NCBI RefSeq assembly: GCF_014698015.1
Contig: NZ_JACXBS010000004.1
Location: 22,007 to 86,006 of the forward strand
From: Kocuria sp. cx-455
GTDB lineage: Bacteria > Actinomycetota > Actinomycetes > Actinomycetales > Micrococcaceae
Direction of reading: 5' to 3'
Length of the DNA: 64,000 nt
Below the pieces are notes generated by a model. The model ran no database searches. It saw only the letters and a list, made by a program, of their open reading frames with translations, and had not been told where the DNA came from. The position numbers were made by a program, and so were the translations under genes. Shown in pieces: positions 36,299 through 46,111 of this stretch; the first letter of the stretch is position 1, and every line of letters begins with the position of its first letter.

Positions 36299-36720
36299 CC
36301 GAACACGGGTCCGGTGAACTTCTCACCGGGACCGGAGCCGGGGGCATCCGGGAACGGGGAGGCTTCGCGGAAAGCCAACTGCAGGGACTTGAGCCCGTCT
36401 CGCAGGGGGGCGGCATGCTGGGAGCCGATCTCCGGTGCGGCTGCGGTGATGTAACCGGCCAGCGCGGTGATGAGTTTGCGGGCCTCGTCCAGGTCCTTGA
36501 GTTCCTCGGCATCGTCGCCGGCGGCCAGGCCGCACTTGACCGCGGCGGCGCTCATGAGATGCACGGCGGCCGTGGTGATGACCTCCACCGCGGGAACCTC
36601 CGCGATGTCGCGCATTTGCTCGTTGACGGCCGCTACGGTCTCGTCCGCTGCGCCGTGTCCGTCATGGCCGGGGAGGTGGTCGTCGAATTCAAAGCGCTCG
36701 TTGCGCGGTGCGTCGGTCAT
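36295..36720 (-). CDS. DUF1844 domain protein
   Basis: A 141-residue soluble, acidic, helical protein. The DUF1844 core VEVITTAAVHLMSAAAVKCGL ... LKDLDEARKLITALAGYI covers about 43-93; the Gly/Pro-rich C-terminus ends EKFTGPVFG. The family has no assigned function but is very common next to infC in actinobacteria. It is divergent from infC and convergent with the SseB-like gene, sharing 4 nt at the stops. The ATG at 36720 has no strong Shine-Dalgarno sequence. Confidence 0.88.
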   Translation of the reverse strand: MTDAPRNERFEFDDHLPGHDGHGAADETVAAVNEQMRDIAEVPAVEVITTAAVHLMSAAAVKCGLAAGDDAEELKDLDEARKLITALAGYITAAAPEIGSQHAAPLRDGLKSLQLAFREASPFPDAPGSGPGEKFTGPVFG

Positions 36721-36824
36721 GGATCTACTCTAAATCAGTCCCACGTCCGCGGCGCACGGCCCGCCCACCGCCGCGGAGAGACAGGGATCACGATTACGGT
36801 TCGCGCACACCGTCGACCATGCGC

Positions 36825-37064
36825 TAGACTGTAGGGCAGTGTGCAAGTGGAGGTATCTCCCACCCGCGTCCGCCCGCTTCATCATGGGTTGTAGGACACC
36901 GGGTCAGTGACCGGAAATCCGAGGTCCATGCCGTGCGGCATGTGATTCATGGACGTTTCCGATGACAGTGTGGTTTCAACCTCCGCTCGCGCCTTCCGCA
37001 GCGGAGGTTTTTTGTTGCGGTCGTTCACAGCAACGGGGAAACCCACGAACATCAGGAGATTGGC
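36825..37064 (+). ncRNA. infC leader RNA with intrinsic attenuator
   Basis: A -10 TAGACT at 36825-36830 suggests a transcript starting near 36837 and a leader of about 228 nt. Visible structures are GTGGAGGTATCTCCCAC (hairpin, 36847-36863), CATGCC/GGCATG (36927-36942), an overlapping alternative GTCCATG/CATGGAC (36924-36954), and a terminator at 36978-37013. GGAGGT (36849-36854) can also pair with ACCTCC (36979-36984) of the terminator's 5' arm, a possible anti-terminator. In Bacillus, infC-rpmI-rplT is controlled by an L20-binding attenuator leader; a comparable role here is inferred. Confidence 0.6.
36978..37013 (+). terminator. Intrinsic terminator/attenuator in the infC leader
   Basis: AACCTCCGCT (36978-36987) pairs perfectly with AGCGGAGGTT (37000-37009); an inner GCG/CGC pair shortens the loop. 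It ends in six T (37008-37013), the clearest Rho-independent signal in the window. It lies 52 nt before the infC start codon, so it can only act as an attenuator of infC-rpmI-rplT. Confidence 0.8.
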
Positions 37065-38039
37065 ATTAGCGATCCACGTATCAATGACAGAATCCGTGTC
37101 CCGGAGGTCCGTCTCGTCGGACCCGGCGGCGAGCAGGTTGGCATCGTACGCGTCCAGGACGCACTGCGGCTAGCACGCGAATCGGATCTCGATCTGGTCG
37201 AGGTCGCACCGAACGCCAAGCCTCCCGTGGCCAAGCTCATGGACTTCGGCAAGTACAAGTACGAGGCCGCGGTCAAAGCGCGTGAGGCTCGCAAGAACCA
37301 GGCGAACACCGTGCTCAAAGAAGTTCGGTTCCGCCTCAAGATCGACACTCACGACTATGAGACAAAGGTCGGTCACGCCAAGCGCTTCTTGGGCGCCGGC
37401 GATAAGGTCAAGGCCATGATCCAGTTCCGCGGTCGTGAGCAGCAGCGCCCCGAAATGGGTGTTCGGCTGCTGGAGCGACTGGCTGAGGACGTCGCCGAGG
37501 TGGGTGTGGTGGAGACCAACCCCCGCGTTGACGGCCGCAACATGGTCATGGTGATCGGTCCGCTCAAGAACAAGGCAGAGGCTCGCGCCGAAGCCCGTCG
37601 TCAGAAGCAGCGCGACGAGTCCAAGGCGAACAAGGACCGTAAGCAGCGGGTCGACACCTCTCAGGCCGCACCCGTGACCCAGTCCATCGGGGACGCGTTC
37701 CCGGAGGAGCTGCGGAACACGGCAAGCGCACCGGAGACCACCCAGGATGAGGCCCCCAAGGCCGAGCCCAAGGTGGTGGCTGCACCGGCCGTCGATCCCG
37801 AGATCGGTCAGGCTGCTCCGGCAGTGACCGAGACCGAGGAACAAGCCCAGCAGCGCAACGCGGAGTCCGAGGCAGCGTCCACCGAGAAGCCCAAGGCCGC
37901 GGCGTCGTCGACCAAGCCCAAGGCGGCACCCAAGCCGGCAGCGGCGGCCAAACCCAAGGCCGCACCCAAGCCCGCTTCGGCTCCGAAGCCCGGTGTACCC
38001 AAGCCCGGCGCTCCCAAGCCGGGTCCTGCTAAGCGCTGA
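37065..38039 (+). CDS. infC: Translation initiation factor IF-3 with AUU start and long C-terminal tail
   Basis: IF-3 keeps ribosomal subunits apart and checks start-codon choice. The reading frame extends upstream of the first ATG (37227) to ATT at 37065, giving the family start [24 protein letters not shown] ends 6 nt before ATT. AUU starts are the known basis of infC autoregulation. Residues 1-75 are the N domain, 85-172 the C domain. A ~150-residue tail follows, first acidic ([13 protein letters not shown] type), then repeats of [15 protein letters not shown] and [13 protein letters not shown]. Normal IF-3 is about 180-200 aa, here 324. rpmI and rplT follow. Confidence 0.93.
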   Translation: MSDPRINDRIRVPEVRLVGPGGEQVGIVRVQDALRLARESDLDLVEVAPNAKPPVAKLMDFGKYKYEAAVKAREARKNQANTVLKEVRFRLKIDTHDYETKVGHAKRFLGAGDKVKAMIQFRGREQQRPEMGVRLLERLAEDVAEVGVVETNPRVDGRNMVMVIGPLKNKAEARAEARRQKQRDESKANKDRKQRVDTSQAAPVTQSIGDAFPEELRNTASAPETTQDEAPKAEPKVVAAPAVDPEIGQAAPAVTETEEQAQQRNAESEAASTEKPKAAASSTKPKAAPKPAAAAKPKAAPKPASAPKPGVPKPGAPKPGPAKR

Positions 38040-38096
38040 GGCGCGCAGCACACAGTGAATTGACAACGTTGGGCGTGCCACACGCTCAACACAAGC

Positions 38097-38125
38097 GTGG
38101 CCGTCGCTGAAAAGCGGCGGCCCAC
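38097..38125 (+). other. Stem-loop with GAAA tetraloop between infC and rpmI
   Basis: GTGGCCGTCGCT (38097-38108) pairs with AGCGGCGGCCCAC (38113-38125) with one bulge and one G-U pair, closed by GAAA. There is no T-run. It lies 40 nt before rpmI and may set rpmI translation or be part of an L20 control site. Confidence 0.45.
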
Positions 38126-38164
38126 CGGTGCGCGTCATCGGTTGAACCAAAGGAGACGGCCACT

Positions 38165-38362
38165 ATGCCGAAGATGAAGACCCACAGTGGAGCTAAGAAG
38201 CGTTTCAAGCTCACCGGTTCGGGCAAGGTCAAGCGCCAGCAGGCCAACCGCCGCCACTACTTGGAGCACAAGTCTTCGCGACTGACCCGCCGCCTCGCGA
38301 GCGATCAGATCGTGAGCACCCCGGGCGAGGCCAAGGCCATCAAGCGGATGCTGGGCAAGTAA
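38165..38362 (+). CDS. rpmI: 50S ribosomal protein L35
   Basis: A 65-residue basic protein with the family pattern [20 protein letters not shown] at the start and [14 protein letters not shown] in the middle, ending in IKRMLGK. It stabilises the 50S core late in assembly. ATG 38165 is preceded by AAAGGAGA. It is the middle gene of infC-rpmI-rplT; the 98-bp gap to rplT has no strong hairpin. Confidence 0.97.
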   Translation: MPKMKTHSGAKKRFKLTGSGKVKRQQANRRHYLEHKSSRLTRRLASDQIVSTPGEAKAIKRMLGK

Positions 38363-38460
38363 GCCAAGCGCTACACCAAGTTTTGTGCCGTGACAGCGGC
38401 ACCGTGAAAATGTGAGATTGTTCCGATCGCGATCGGAACCGAACCGTAAGGAGTACACAC

Positions 38461-38847
38461 GTGGCACGTGTGAAGCGGGCGGTCAACGCCCACAAGAAGC
38501 GTCGTGAAATTTTGGAGATGGCCTCCGGTTACCGCGGACAGCGTTCGCGCCTGTACCGCAAGGCCAAGGAGCAGGTGCTGCACTCGTACACCTACTCCTA
38601 CAACGACCGTCGCAAGAAGAAGGGCGATTTCCGTCGCCTGTGGATCCAGCGCATCAACGCTGCATCCCGCGCCAACGGCCTGACCTACAACCGCTTCATC
38701 CAGGGTCTGAAGGCCGCCGAGGTTGAGGTGGACCGTCGCATGCTGGCAGAGCTGGCCGTCAACGACGCCAACGCTTTCGCCGCTCTGGTCACGGTCGCCA
38801 AGGACGCACTGCCGGAGGACACCTCCGCACCGCGCAACGCCGCCTGA
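38461..38847 (+). CDS. rplT: 50S ribosomal protein L20
   Basis: A 128-residue early assembly protein that binds 23S rRNA domain II. The basic N-terminal extension ([18 protein letters not shown]) and the globular part with [19 protein letters not shown] are typical. The start is GTG 38461 after AAGGAG at about 9 nt. In B. subtilis and E. coli L20 represses its own operon; the leader and stem-loops before infC and rpmI are the candidate sites here. The SpoU methyltransferase gene follows after 8 bp. Confidence 0.97.
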   Translation: MARVKRAVNAHKKRREILEMASGYRGQRSRLYRKAKEQVLHSYTYSYNDRRKKKGDFRRLWIQRINAASRANGLTYNRFIQGLKAAEVEVDRRMLAELAVNDANAFAALVTVAKDALPEDTSAPRNAA

Positions 38848-38855
38848 TCAGGTTC

Positions 38856-39776
38856 GTGAACTTCACCGAGCGCCTGGGAGACCGGCTGCTGTCCAACACC
38901 CGTTCCGATCGGGTTCGTGACGTGGCCGCGTTGACCAGGCGCTCGGTTCGTTCCAAGCGCGCAAAGTTCCGTGCCGAAGGCCCGCAGAACGTGCGCGAAG
39001 CACTCCGACTGGCCCTGTCTGACACGCCCCCGCCCGGTCTTCCGGGGTTGGACGCCGTGTACGTCACCGAGGCGGAGCTGGAGCGCCACCCGGACATCGC
39101 AGCGGATCTGGAAGCCGTCTCCGAACGCGGGGGAGTGTTCATCCGCGCGGTCACCGCAGAGGTGCTCGCGGCCATGACGGACGCCGTGACACCCCAGGGA
39201 ATGCTGGCCGTGTGCTCCTTGCCCTCCCTCACCCTCGATCCCGCATTCGCGCGGGTAGAGCTTGCCTGTGTCCTGGTACGCGTTCAAGACCCCGGTAACG
39301 CGGGAACGGTCGTGCGCGCCGCGGACGCCGCCGGCGCCCGCGCCGCCGCGTTCACCTCCGGCAGCGTGGACCCGTTCAACCCCAAGGCGGTGCGCTCCTC
39401 GGCGGGCTCGCTGTTCCACGTCCCGGTGGTCACGGGCGCGGAGCTGGCCGAGATCGCCGCGGCCGCCCGCCATCACGGCCTCGGAATTCTCGCCGCCGAC
39501 GGGTACGCGGACGTCCTGGTCGACGAACTCGCCGACGCCGCTCTGCTGCGATTCGCGGGCTCGGCTCCGCCCGCGGACGCTCCCTATGACTTGTCCCGCC
39601 CCACCGTGTGGCTGTTCGGTAACGAGGCCCAGGGCCTGACCGACGAGGACAAGGCGCACGCCGATGTTGCCGTGGCCGTGCCGCTCTACGGCGCCGCGGA
39701 ATCCCTCAACGTGGGTACCGCCGCAACCGTGTGTTTGTATTCCTCGGCGCGCGCCCAGCGCCGCGCGCGCTCATGA
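38856..39776 (+). CDS. SpoU-family (TrmH-like) RNA 2'-O-methyltransferase
   Basis: A SPOUT-class rRNA/tRNA ribose methyltransferase of 306 residues. The three SpoU motifs are present: RVQDPGNAGTVVRAADAAG (motif 1), LFGNEAQGL (motif 2) and VPLYGAAESLNVGTAA (motif 3), which form the trefoil knot and SAM site. The N-terminal ~100 residues are the substrate-binding part, as in TsnR/RlmB. The target nucleotide cannot be read. Start GTG 38856, 8 nt after rplT. The position after rplT is standard in actinobacteria. The stop overlaps the Nudix gene ATG. Confidence 0.9.
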   Translation: MNFTERLGDRLLSNTRSDRVRDVAALTRRSVRSKRAKFRAEGPQNVREALRLALSDTPPPGLPGLDAVYVTEAELERHPDIAADLEAVSERGGVFIRAVTAEVLAAMTDAVTPQGMLAVCSLPSLTLDPAFARVELACVLVRVQDPGNAGTVVRAADAAGARAAAFTSGSVDPFNPKAVRSSAGSLFHVPVVTGAELAEIAAAARHHGLGILAADGYADVLVDELADAALLRFAGSAPPADAPYDLSRPTVWLFGNEAQGLTDEDKAHADVAVAVPLYGAAESLNVGTAATVCLYSSARAQRRARS

Positions 39777-40252
39777 GCGCTTCCGCGTCCCGTGATCGCC
39801 TCACCAGGGTCATGGGTGCCGCGATCCTCGACAATGCTCAATCACCCACCAGATTGTTGGTGGCCCAGCGCGCCTATCCCGAGAAGCTCCGGGGGCTGTG
39901 GGAGTTCCCGGGCGGGAAGCAGGATCCCGACGAGGGCGCCCAGGAAGCGCTCGTGCGGGAATGCTCCGAGGAACTCGGCGTCACCGTCCGACTGCTCGAG
40001 GAAGTCTCCGCTGCGGACCCGGAGGGCTGGCCCCTGAAGGGGACCGCGGTCATGCGTGTCTTCACGGCGGTGGTCACCGATGACCGTGAACCCGCAGCCG
40101 GGGAGGATCACCTTCAACTGCGCTGGGTGGCGCTGGCCGATCCCGATCCGATCCTCGACCTGGACTGGATCCCCGCTGATCTGCCCATTGTGGGCGCACT
40201 GCTCGAGCAGCTTGACGTCATCAACCCCAAAACTGTGAGGCACGGACACTGA
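39773..40252 (+). CDS. Nudix hydrolase (MutT-like)
   Basis: A 159-residue Nudix protein. The Nudix box GX5EX7REUXEEXGU is intact in GKQDPDEGAQEALVRECSEE plus LGV. LWEFPGGK before it, and a QLRWVAL-type C-terminal segment, resemble 8-oxo-dGTP pyrophosphatase MutT, so sanitation of oxidised nucleotides is likely but not certain. The ATG at 39773 overlaps the methyltransferase stop as ATGA; an upstream frame to 39731 lies inside that gene. Confidence 0.88.
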   Translation: MSASASRDRLTRVMGAAILDNAQSPTRLLVAQRAYPEKLRGLWEFPGGKQDPDEGAQEALVRECSEELGVTVRLLEEVSAADPEGWPLKGTAVMRVFTAVVTDDREPAAGEDHLQLRWVALADPDPILDLDWIPADLPIVGALLEQLDVINPKTVRHGH

Positions 40253-40254
40253 TT

Positions 40255-41748
40255 ATGGCGCAGCACACCGAGACTCGGCACGATCCGGCAGCGTGGAGCG
40301 CCCTGTGGGCCATGGTTCTGGGGTTCTTCATGATCCTGGTGGACGCCACCATAGTTTCCACCGCCATTCCCGCACTCATAGCGGGTCTCGACGCGCCCAT
40401 CGGGGCAGTCCTGTGGGTGACCAGCGCCTACCTTCTGGCCTACGCCGTGCCGCTGTTGATCACCGGACGGTTGGGTGACCGCTTTGGTCCGCGCACCATG
40501 TACTTGTTGGGGTTGGCGATCTTCACCGTGGCGTCACTGTGGTGCGGATTCGCCGGGAGCATCGACAGTCTCGTGGCCGCCCGTGTCGTCCAAGGGCTGG
40601 GCGCGGCCGTTCTCACGCCGCAAACCATGTCCGTGATCACCCGGATGTTCCCGAGCGAGACCCGCGGCACCGCCCTGGGCATTTGGGGTGCCACGGCCGG
40701 TATCGCCACGCTGGTCGGGCCGCTGCTGGGTGGTGTGCTGGTGGACCTGGCCGGTTGGCAGTGGATCTTCTGGGTCAACGTCCCGGTCGGGATCTTCGCC
40801 CTGTGGCGCGCGGCCAAGTACCTGCCGCGTTTCGAACGCCGCAGCCATTGCCTGGACATCCCCGGTGTACTGCTCTCCGGCGTGGGTCTATTCCTGATCG
40901 TGTTCGGCGTGCAGGAAGGACAGACGTTCGGCTGGTCCACCGTGGTCGGCCCCATCACCATCCCCATGGTCATCGGAACCGGTGTGGTCGTGATGATTGG
41001 GTTCGTCGTCTGGCAGGCCAAGAACCGCGCGGAGCCGCTGGTACCGCTCGGACTGTTCCGCGACCGTAATTACTCGCTGGCCAACGTGGCGATCGGGGCG
41101 GTCAGCTTCACCGTGAACTCCATGATCATCCCCGCGATGCTCTACCTTCAGCTGGTCCGCGATCTCGATCCCACGCTGGCGGCACTGAGCTACGCGCCCA
41201 TGTCCTTGCTGTCCGCGATCCTGGCTCCGCTCGTCGGCCGCGCACTGGCCCGGCGGACTCCGCGGTTCCTCGCCCTTCCCGGGATGATCATCATGTCGCT
41301 GTCGTTGGCCGCCTATGCCTTTGCCCTGCGCGTGGACACCCCCGTGTGGTTGCTGGCCGTCATGACCCTGGGCATGGGCCTGGGCAGCGCCCTGGTCTGG
41401 TCCCCGGTCTCGATCACGGCCACCTCCAATCTTCGCCCGGACCGCGTGGGCGCCGGCTCCGGGGTATTCAACGCCACCCGCCAGGTCGCCGCCGTTCTCG
41501 GCGCGGCCATGGTCGCAGTGCTGTTGCAGGCGCGACTGGCCGCGAACCTGCCGGAGGCCGCGGGGACCGCGTCACTCGCGGCGTCGTCGAACGCCGGTGG
41601 TCTACCCGTGGCGGCACGGGAAGGCTTTGCCGCCGCCGTGAGCCAAACCCTGCTGCTCCCGGCCGCCGTGCTGCTGCTCGGCGCACTGGCCGCCGCGTTC
41701 TTCGCCCCGCCGCGCTGGTGGGGAGAGCACCAGACCGAGAGCTCCTGA
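40255..41748 (+). CDS. MFS drug/H+ antiporter, DHA2 (EmrB/QacA-like)
   Basis: A 497-residue transporter with about 14 transmembrane segments, matching the DHA2 family. The first helix carries MILVDATIVSTAIP (motif D1, with the membrane-embedded Asp). The cytoplasmic loop GRLGDRFGPRTMYLLG is motif A, and WIFWVNVPVGI follows the fifth helix, as in EmrB. The substrate is unknown; members export hydrophobic drugs and dyes. It starts 2 bp after the Nudix gene with no good Shine-Dalgarno sequence. No TetR- or MarR-type regulator lies next to it. Confidence 0.9.
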   Translation: MAQHTETRHDPAAWSALWAMVLGFFMILVDATIVSTAIPALIAGLDAPIGAVLWVTSAYLLAYAVPLLITGRLGDRFGPRTMYLLGLAIFTVASLWCGFAGSIDSLVAARVVQGLGAAVLTPQTMSVITRMFPSETRGTALGIWGATAGIATLVGPLLGGVLVDLAGWQWIFWVNVPVGIFALWRAAKYLPRFERRSHCLDIPGVLLSGVGLFLIVFGVQEGQTFGWSTVVGPITIPMVIGTGVVVMIGFVVWQAKNRAEPLVPLGLFRDRNYSLANVAIGAVSFTVNSMIIPAMLYLQLVRDLDPTLAALSYAPMSLLSAILAPLVGRALARRTPRFLALPGMIIMSLSLAAYAFALRVDTPVWLLAVMTLGMGLGSALVWSPVSITATSNLRPDRVGAGSGVFNATRQVAAVLGAAMVAVLLQARLAANLPEAAGTASLAASSNAGGLPVAAREGFAAAVSQTLLLPAAVLLLGALAAAFFAPPRWWGEHQTESS

Positions 41749-41757
41749 CCGATCCAC

Positions 41758-42931
<1,174 letters not shown>

Positions 42932-42933
42932 TC

Positions 42934-45489
42934 ATGCGAGTTCCTTTGTCATGGCTGCGCGAATACGCGCCAGTACCCGAGAACGCGACCGCCGAGGACG
43001 TCCTGGCCACCCTGGTCAAGGTGGGCCTGGAGGAAGAAGACATTCACCGCCCCACGGACGAGCTGTCCGGGCCCATCGTGGTGGGCCAGGTGCTCACCAT
43101 GGAACCGGAAACCCACTCCAACGGTAAGACCGTCAACTGGTGCACCGTGCGCGTGGTCCCGGAGGGCCAGGAGCAGACCCTGACCGGCAAGGGCATCGAC
43201 CCCTCCGGTGTGCAGGGCATCATTTGCGGTGCCCACAACTTCACCGTGGGCGACAAGGTCGTGGTGACCCTGCCCGGTGCCGTGCTGCCCGGTGACTTCA
43301 AGATCTCCGCTCGCAAGACGTATGGCCACACTTCCGCCGGCATGATTGCTTCGGTGCGTGAACTGGGCATCGGCGACGATCACGACGGAATTCTGGTGCT
43401 TTCTACCCTGGGTCTGGACCCGGAGCTGGGTTCGGACGCCATGGAACTGCTGGGCCTCTACGATTCCGCCGCCGAGATCAACGTGACGCCGGACCGCGGG
43501 TACGGTTTCTCGGTGCGCGGTGTGGCTCGCGAGTACTGCCACGCCACGCGTTCCCCGTTCACCGATCCGGTCGCCGAGCTGGCACCCACGGTGCCGCCCG
43601 CCAATGACGCGGGCTTCCCGGTCACGCTCGCCGACGACGCCCCGATTCACGGCCGCGACGGCTGCACCCGGTTCGTGACCCGCGTGGTCGAGGGCGTGGA
43701 TCCGTCCGCACCCACCCCGCCGTGGCTGGCGTCGCGTTTGCGGTTGGCCGGCATCCGTTCCCTGAGCCTGCCCGTGGACATCTCCAACTACGTGATGCTC
43801 GAGTACGGCAACCCGATCCACAACTACGACCTGGACACCCTCCAGGGCGGCATCACCGTGCGGCGCGCGCAGCAGGGGGAGAAGCTCACCACGCTGGACG
43901 ACAAGACCCGTGAGCTGGACCCGGAGGATCTGCTCATTACGGACGAGTCGGGTCCCATTGGCCTGGCCGGTGTCATGGGTGGCGCCACGACCGAGGTGTC
44001 TGACTCCACCACGCGCATTCTCGTAGAAGCCGCACGGTTCGACGAGATCTCGATCGCCCGCACCGCGCGCCGCCACAAGTTGCCGTCGGAGGCGTCCAAG
44101 CGCTTCGAACGGGGCGTGGACCCGCAGGTCGCCCCGGTGGCCGCGCAGCGCGTGGTCGATCTGCTGGTCGAGCTCGCCGGGGGCACCGATTCGGGTGCCG
44201 TGACCGACGTCGACCGGACGGTGGCTCCCGAGAACATTGAGCTGCCCGCCGGCTACGCCGAGGCGCGTGTCGGCGTGGACTACTCGCCCGAGACCATTGA
44301 GCATTCGCTGCGCGAAATCGGCGCCGAGGTCGTCGAGACCGCGGACGGCTGGACGGTCACCCCGCCCACGTGGCGCCCGGATCTGAGCGACAAGGAAGAC
44401 CTGGTGGAGGAAATCGCCCGCCTTGACGGGTACGACAAGATCCCCGATCGCCTCCCGGTGGCCCCTCCCGGCCGCGGCTTCACCCGCTGGCAGGCCGCAC
44501 GACGCCGCGTCGCCAACTCACTGGCCGCGGCGGGCCTCACGGAGGTGCTCAGCTACCCCTTCGTCTCCCAGGACGAGAACGACCTGTGGGGTGCCACCGA
44601 GGCGAGCGCCACCGTGACGTCGGTCAAGCTGGCCAACCCGATCAGCGAGGCCAAGCCGCTGCTGCGCGTGAGCATCCTGCCGGGCCTGCTCGAGGTGCTG
44701 AAGCGCAATCACTCGCGTGGTTTCCGTGATCTTGCGCTGTTCGAATCGGGTCACGTCTTCCTGGCCGAGGGGTACACCCCGGACACCCAACCGATCCCGC
44801 CGCTGGGACAGCGCCCCTCCGAAGAGGAGCTGGCGCGCCTGAATGCGGCCATTCCGGATCAGCCGCGTAAGCTCGCCGCGGTCTTCACGGGCTACGACGT
44901 CGCTGCGGGGCCCTGGGTCGCGCCGCGGCGCCTGGATTGGCAGGACGCCCTGGACGCCGCGATGCTCGCCGCCGCCGTACTCGGTGTGGAACTGACGGTC
45001 GAGCAGGGTCAGCATCAGGCATTCCACCCGGGCCGCACGGCGGTGCTGAGCACAGCCGACGGCGCGGTGATCGGTGTGGCCGGTGAACTGCACCCGAAGC
45101 TCGTGGCGGCGCACAATCTGCCGGAGCGCACGTGCGTCATGGAACTGGACCTCTCGGCATTGATCGAACGGGAGATCCCGTCCGTGGTGGCCGAGGCGAT
45201 CTCGGGTTACCCGGCGGCAACGCAGGACGTGGCACTCGTGGTGGACGCCGATCTTCCGGCGGCGGACCTGCTGGCCACCGTGGAGGGTGGCGCCGGAGAC
45301 CTGCTGGAATCGGCCAACGTGTTCGACGTGTACTCGGGTACCGGTGTGGCGGACGGCAAGAAATCCGTGGCGATTGCCATGCGATTCCGAGCTTCGGACC
45401 GTACCCTGACCGCCGATGAAGCATCGGAGGCGCGCAACGCGGCCGTGGCCGCGGCCGAATCCGCCCACGGTGCGCAACTGCGCAGCTGA
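42934..45489 (+). CDS. pheT: Phenylalanine-tRNA ligase beta subunit
   Basis: The 851-residue partner of PheS. In order: the N-terminal EMAP/OB tRNA-binding domain (about 40-155), the B3/B4 editing domain with NPIHNYDLDTL that clears Tyr-tRNAPhe, the B5 DNA-binding-like domain, a catalytic-like core, and the C-terminal FDX-ACB anticodon-binding domain (about 760-851, with ATQDVALVVDADLPAADLL). ATG 42934 follows the pheS stop by 2 nt and is probably coupled. Length is normal for actinobacteria. Confidence 0.97.
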   Translation: MRVPLSWLREYAPVPENATAEDVLATLVKVGLEEEDIHRPTDELSGPIVVGQVLTMEPETHSNGKTVNWCTVRVVPEGQEQTLTGKGIDPSGVQGIICGAHNFTVGDKVVVTLPGAVLPGDFKISARKTYGHTSAGMIASVRELGIGDDHDGILVLSTLGLDPELGSDAMELLGLYDSAAEINVTPDRGYGFSVRGVAREYCHATRSPFTDPVAELAPTVPPANDAGFPVTLADDAPIHGRDGCTRFVTRVVEGVDPSAPTPPWLASRLRLAGIRSLSLPVDISNYVMLEYGNPIHNYDLDTLQGGITVRRAQQGEKLTTLDDKTRELDPEDLLITDESGPIGLAGVMGGATTEVSDSTTRILVEAARFDEISIARTARRHKLPSEASKRFERGVDPQVAPVAAQRVVDLLVELAGGTDSGAVTDVDRTVAPENIELPAGYAEARVGVDYSPETIEHSLREIGAEVVETADGWTVTPPTWRPDLSDKEDLVEEIARLDGYDKIPDRLPVAPPGRGFTRWQAARRRVANSLAAAGLTEVLSYPFVSQDENDLWGATEASATVTSVKLANPISEAKPLLRVSILPGLLEVLKRNHSRGFRDLALFESGHVFLAEGYTPDTQPIPPLGQRPSEEELARLNAAIPDQPRKLAAVFTGYDVAAGPWVAPRRLDWQDALDAAMLAAAVLGVELTVEQGQHQAFHPGRTAVLSTADGAVIGVAGELHPKLVAAHNLPERTCVMELDLSALIEREIPSVVAEAISGYPAATQDVALVVDADLPAADLLATVEGGAGDLLESANVFDVYSGTGVADGKKSVAIAMRFRASDRTLTADEASEARNAAVAAAESAHGAQLRS

Positions 45490-45509
45490 CACGTAGCAGA
45501 GGAGAATTT

Positions 45510-46106
45510 TTGTCACACGACGCCCACGAGTTCTTTGACTTCGACGAGCAGGAGCCGCCCCGGCGCAGCAGAGCCGGTGGCTGGCGCATCGTGCTGGTCG
45601 TGCTCGTGGGCGTCGTGGTGGCACTGATTTTCGCCGTCGCGTCCCTGCTGTCCTTCGACAAGGCGGGGCGGCTCGCGGACTGGGCCGGGAACTCCATGGT
45701 GGTCTCCGGCACCTACCAGACCATGACCCACGATCTGGTGACCGAGGATTACAACGGTATTTACGCCGGCATCATGCCCGACAACGAGCTGCTCAAGGAC
45801 CACCCGTTCGACAATGGGTTGAACGATCCGGCCCAGGCCGAGGGGGGCGAGCAGATCACGTTCCGGGGAACGCAGACCGGGCAACAGGACTCCGACTTCC
45901 TGGAGGCGGTGGACGCGCTCGTGGCCGTGGACGACGGTCAGTTGCGCATCATGGACACGGATGAGCCCGGCAGCTACGGCGAGGGCATTACCGATTCCAC
46001 CGTGACGGGCCAGCGGGTGAAAGCGGGCGTTCTGGCGGCACTGTCGTTGCTGTCCGTTGCGGGCACGGTGTGGGGAGTGCGCGCCCTCAATCGCCGCGCC
46101 CGCTGA
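45510..46106 (+). CDS. Two-helix membrane protein downstream of pheT
   Basis: A 198-residue protein. The N-terminal acidic stretch (HEFFDFDEQEPP) is cytoplasmic, then a transmembrane helix at about 27-48, an extracytoplasmic domain of about 120 residues without Cys, and a second helix at about 170-190 before a basic RALNRRAR end. No family is recognised. The start is TTG 45510 with GAGGAG 6-11 nt upstream; no suitable ATG exists at the N-terminus. It lies 20 bp after pheT, so it is probably cotranscribed, and converges with the quinone oxidoreductase gene (5-bp gap). Confidence 0.7.
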   Translation: MSHDAHEFFDFDEQEPPRRSRAGGWRIVLVVLVGVVVALIFAVASLLSFDKAGRLADWAGNSMVVSGTYQTMTHDLVTEDYNGIYAGIMPDNELLKDHPFDNGLNDPAQAEGGEQITFRGTQTGQQDSDFLEAVDALVAVDDGQLRIMDTDEPGSYGEGITDSTVTGQRVKAGVLAALSLLSVAGTVWGVRALNRRAR

Positions 46107-46111
46107 CCGGA

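Noticed and set aside
36949..37173. 74-codon open frame across the infC leader
   Set aside because: It runs through the attenuator hairpin and into infC in another frame.
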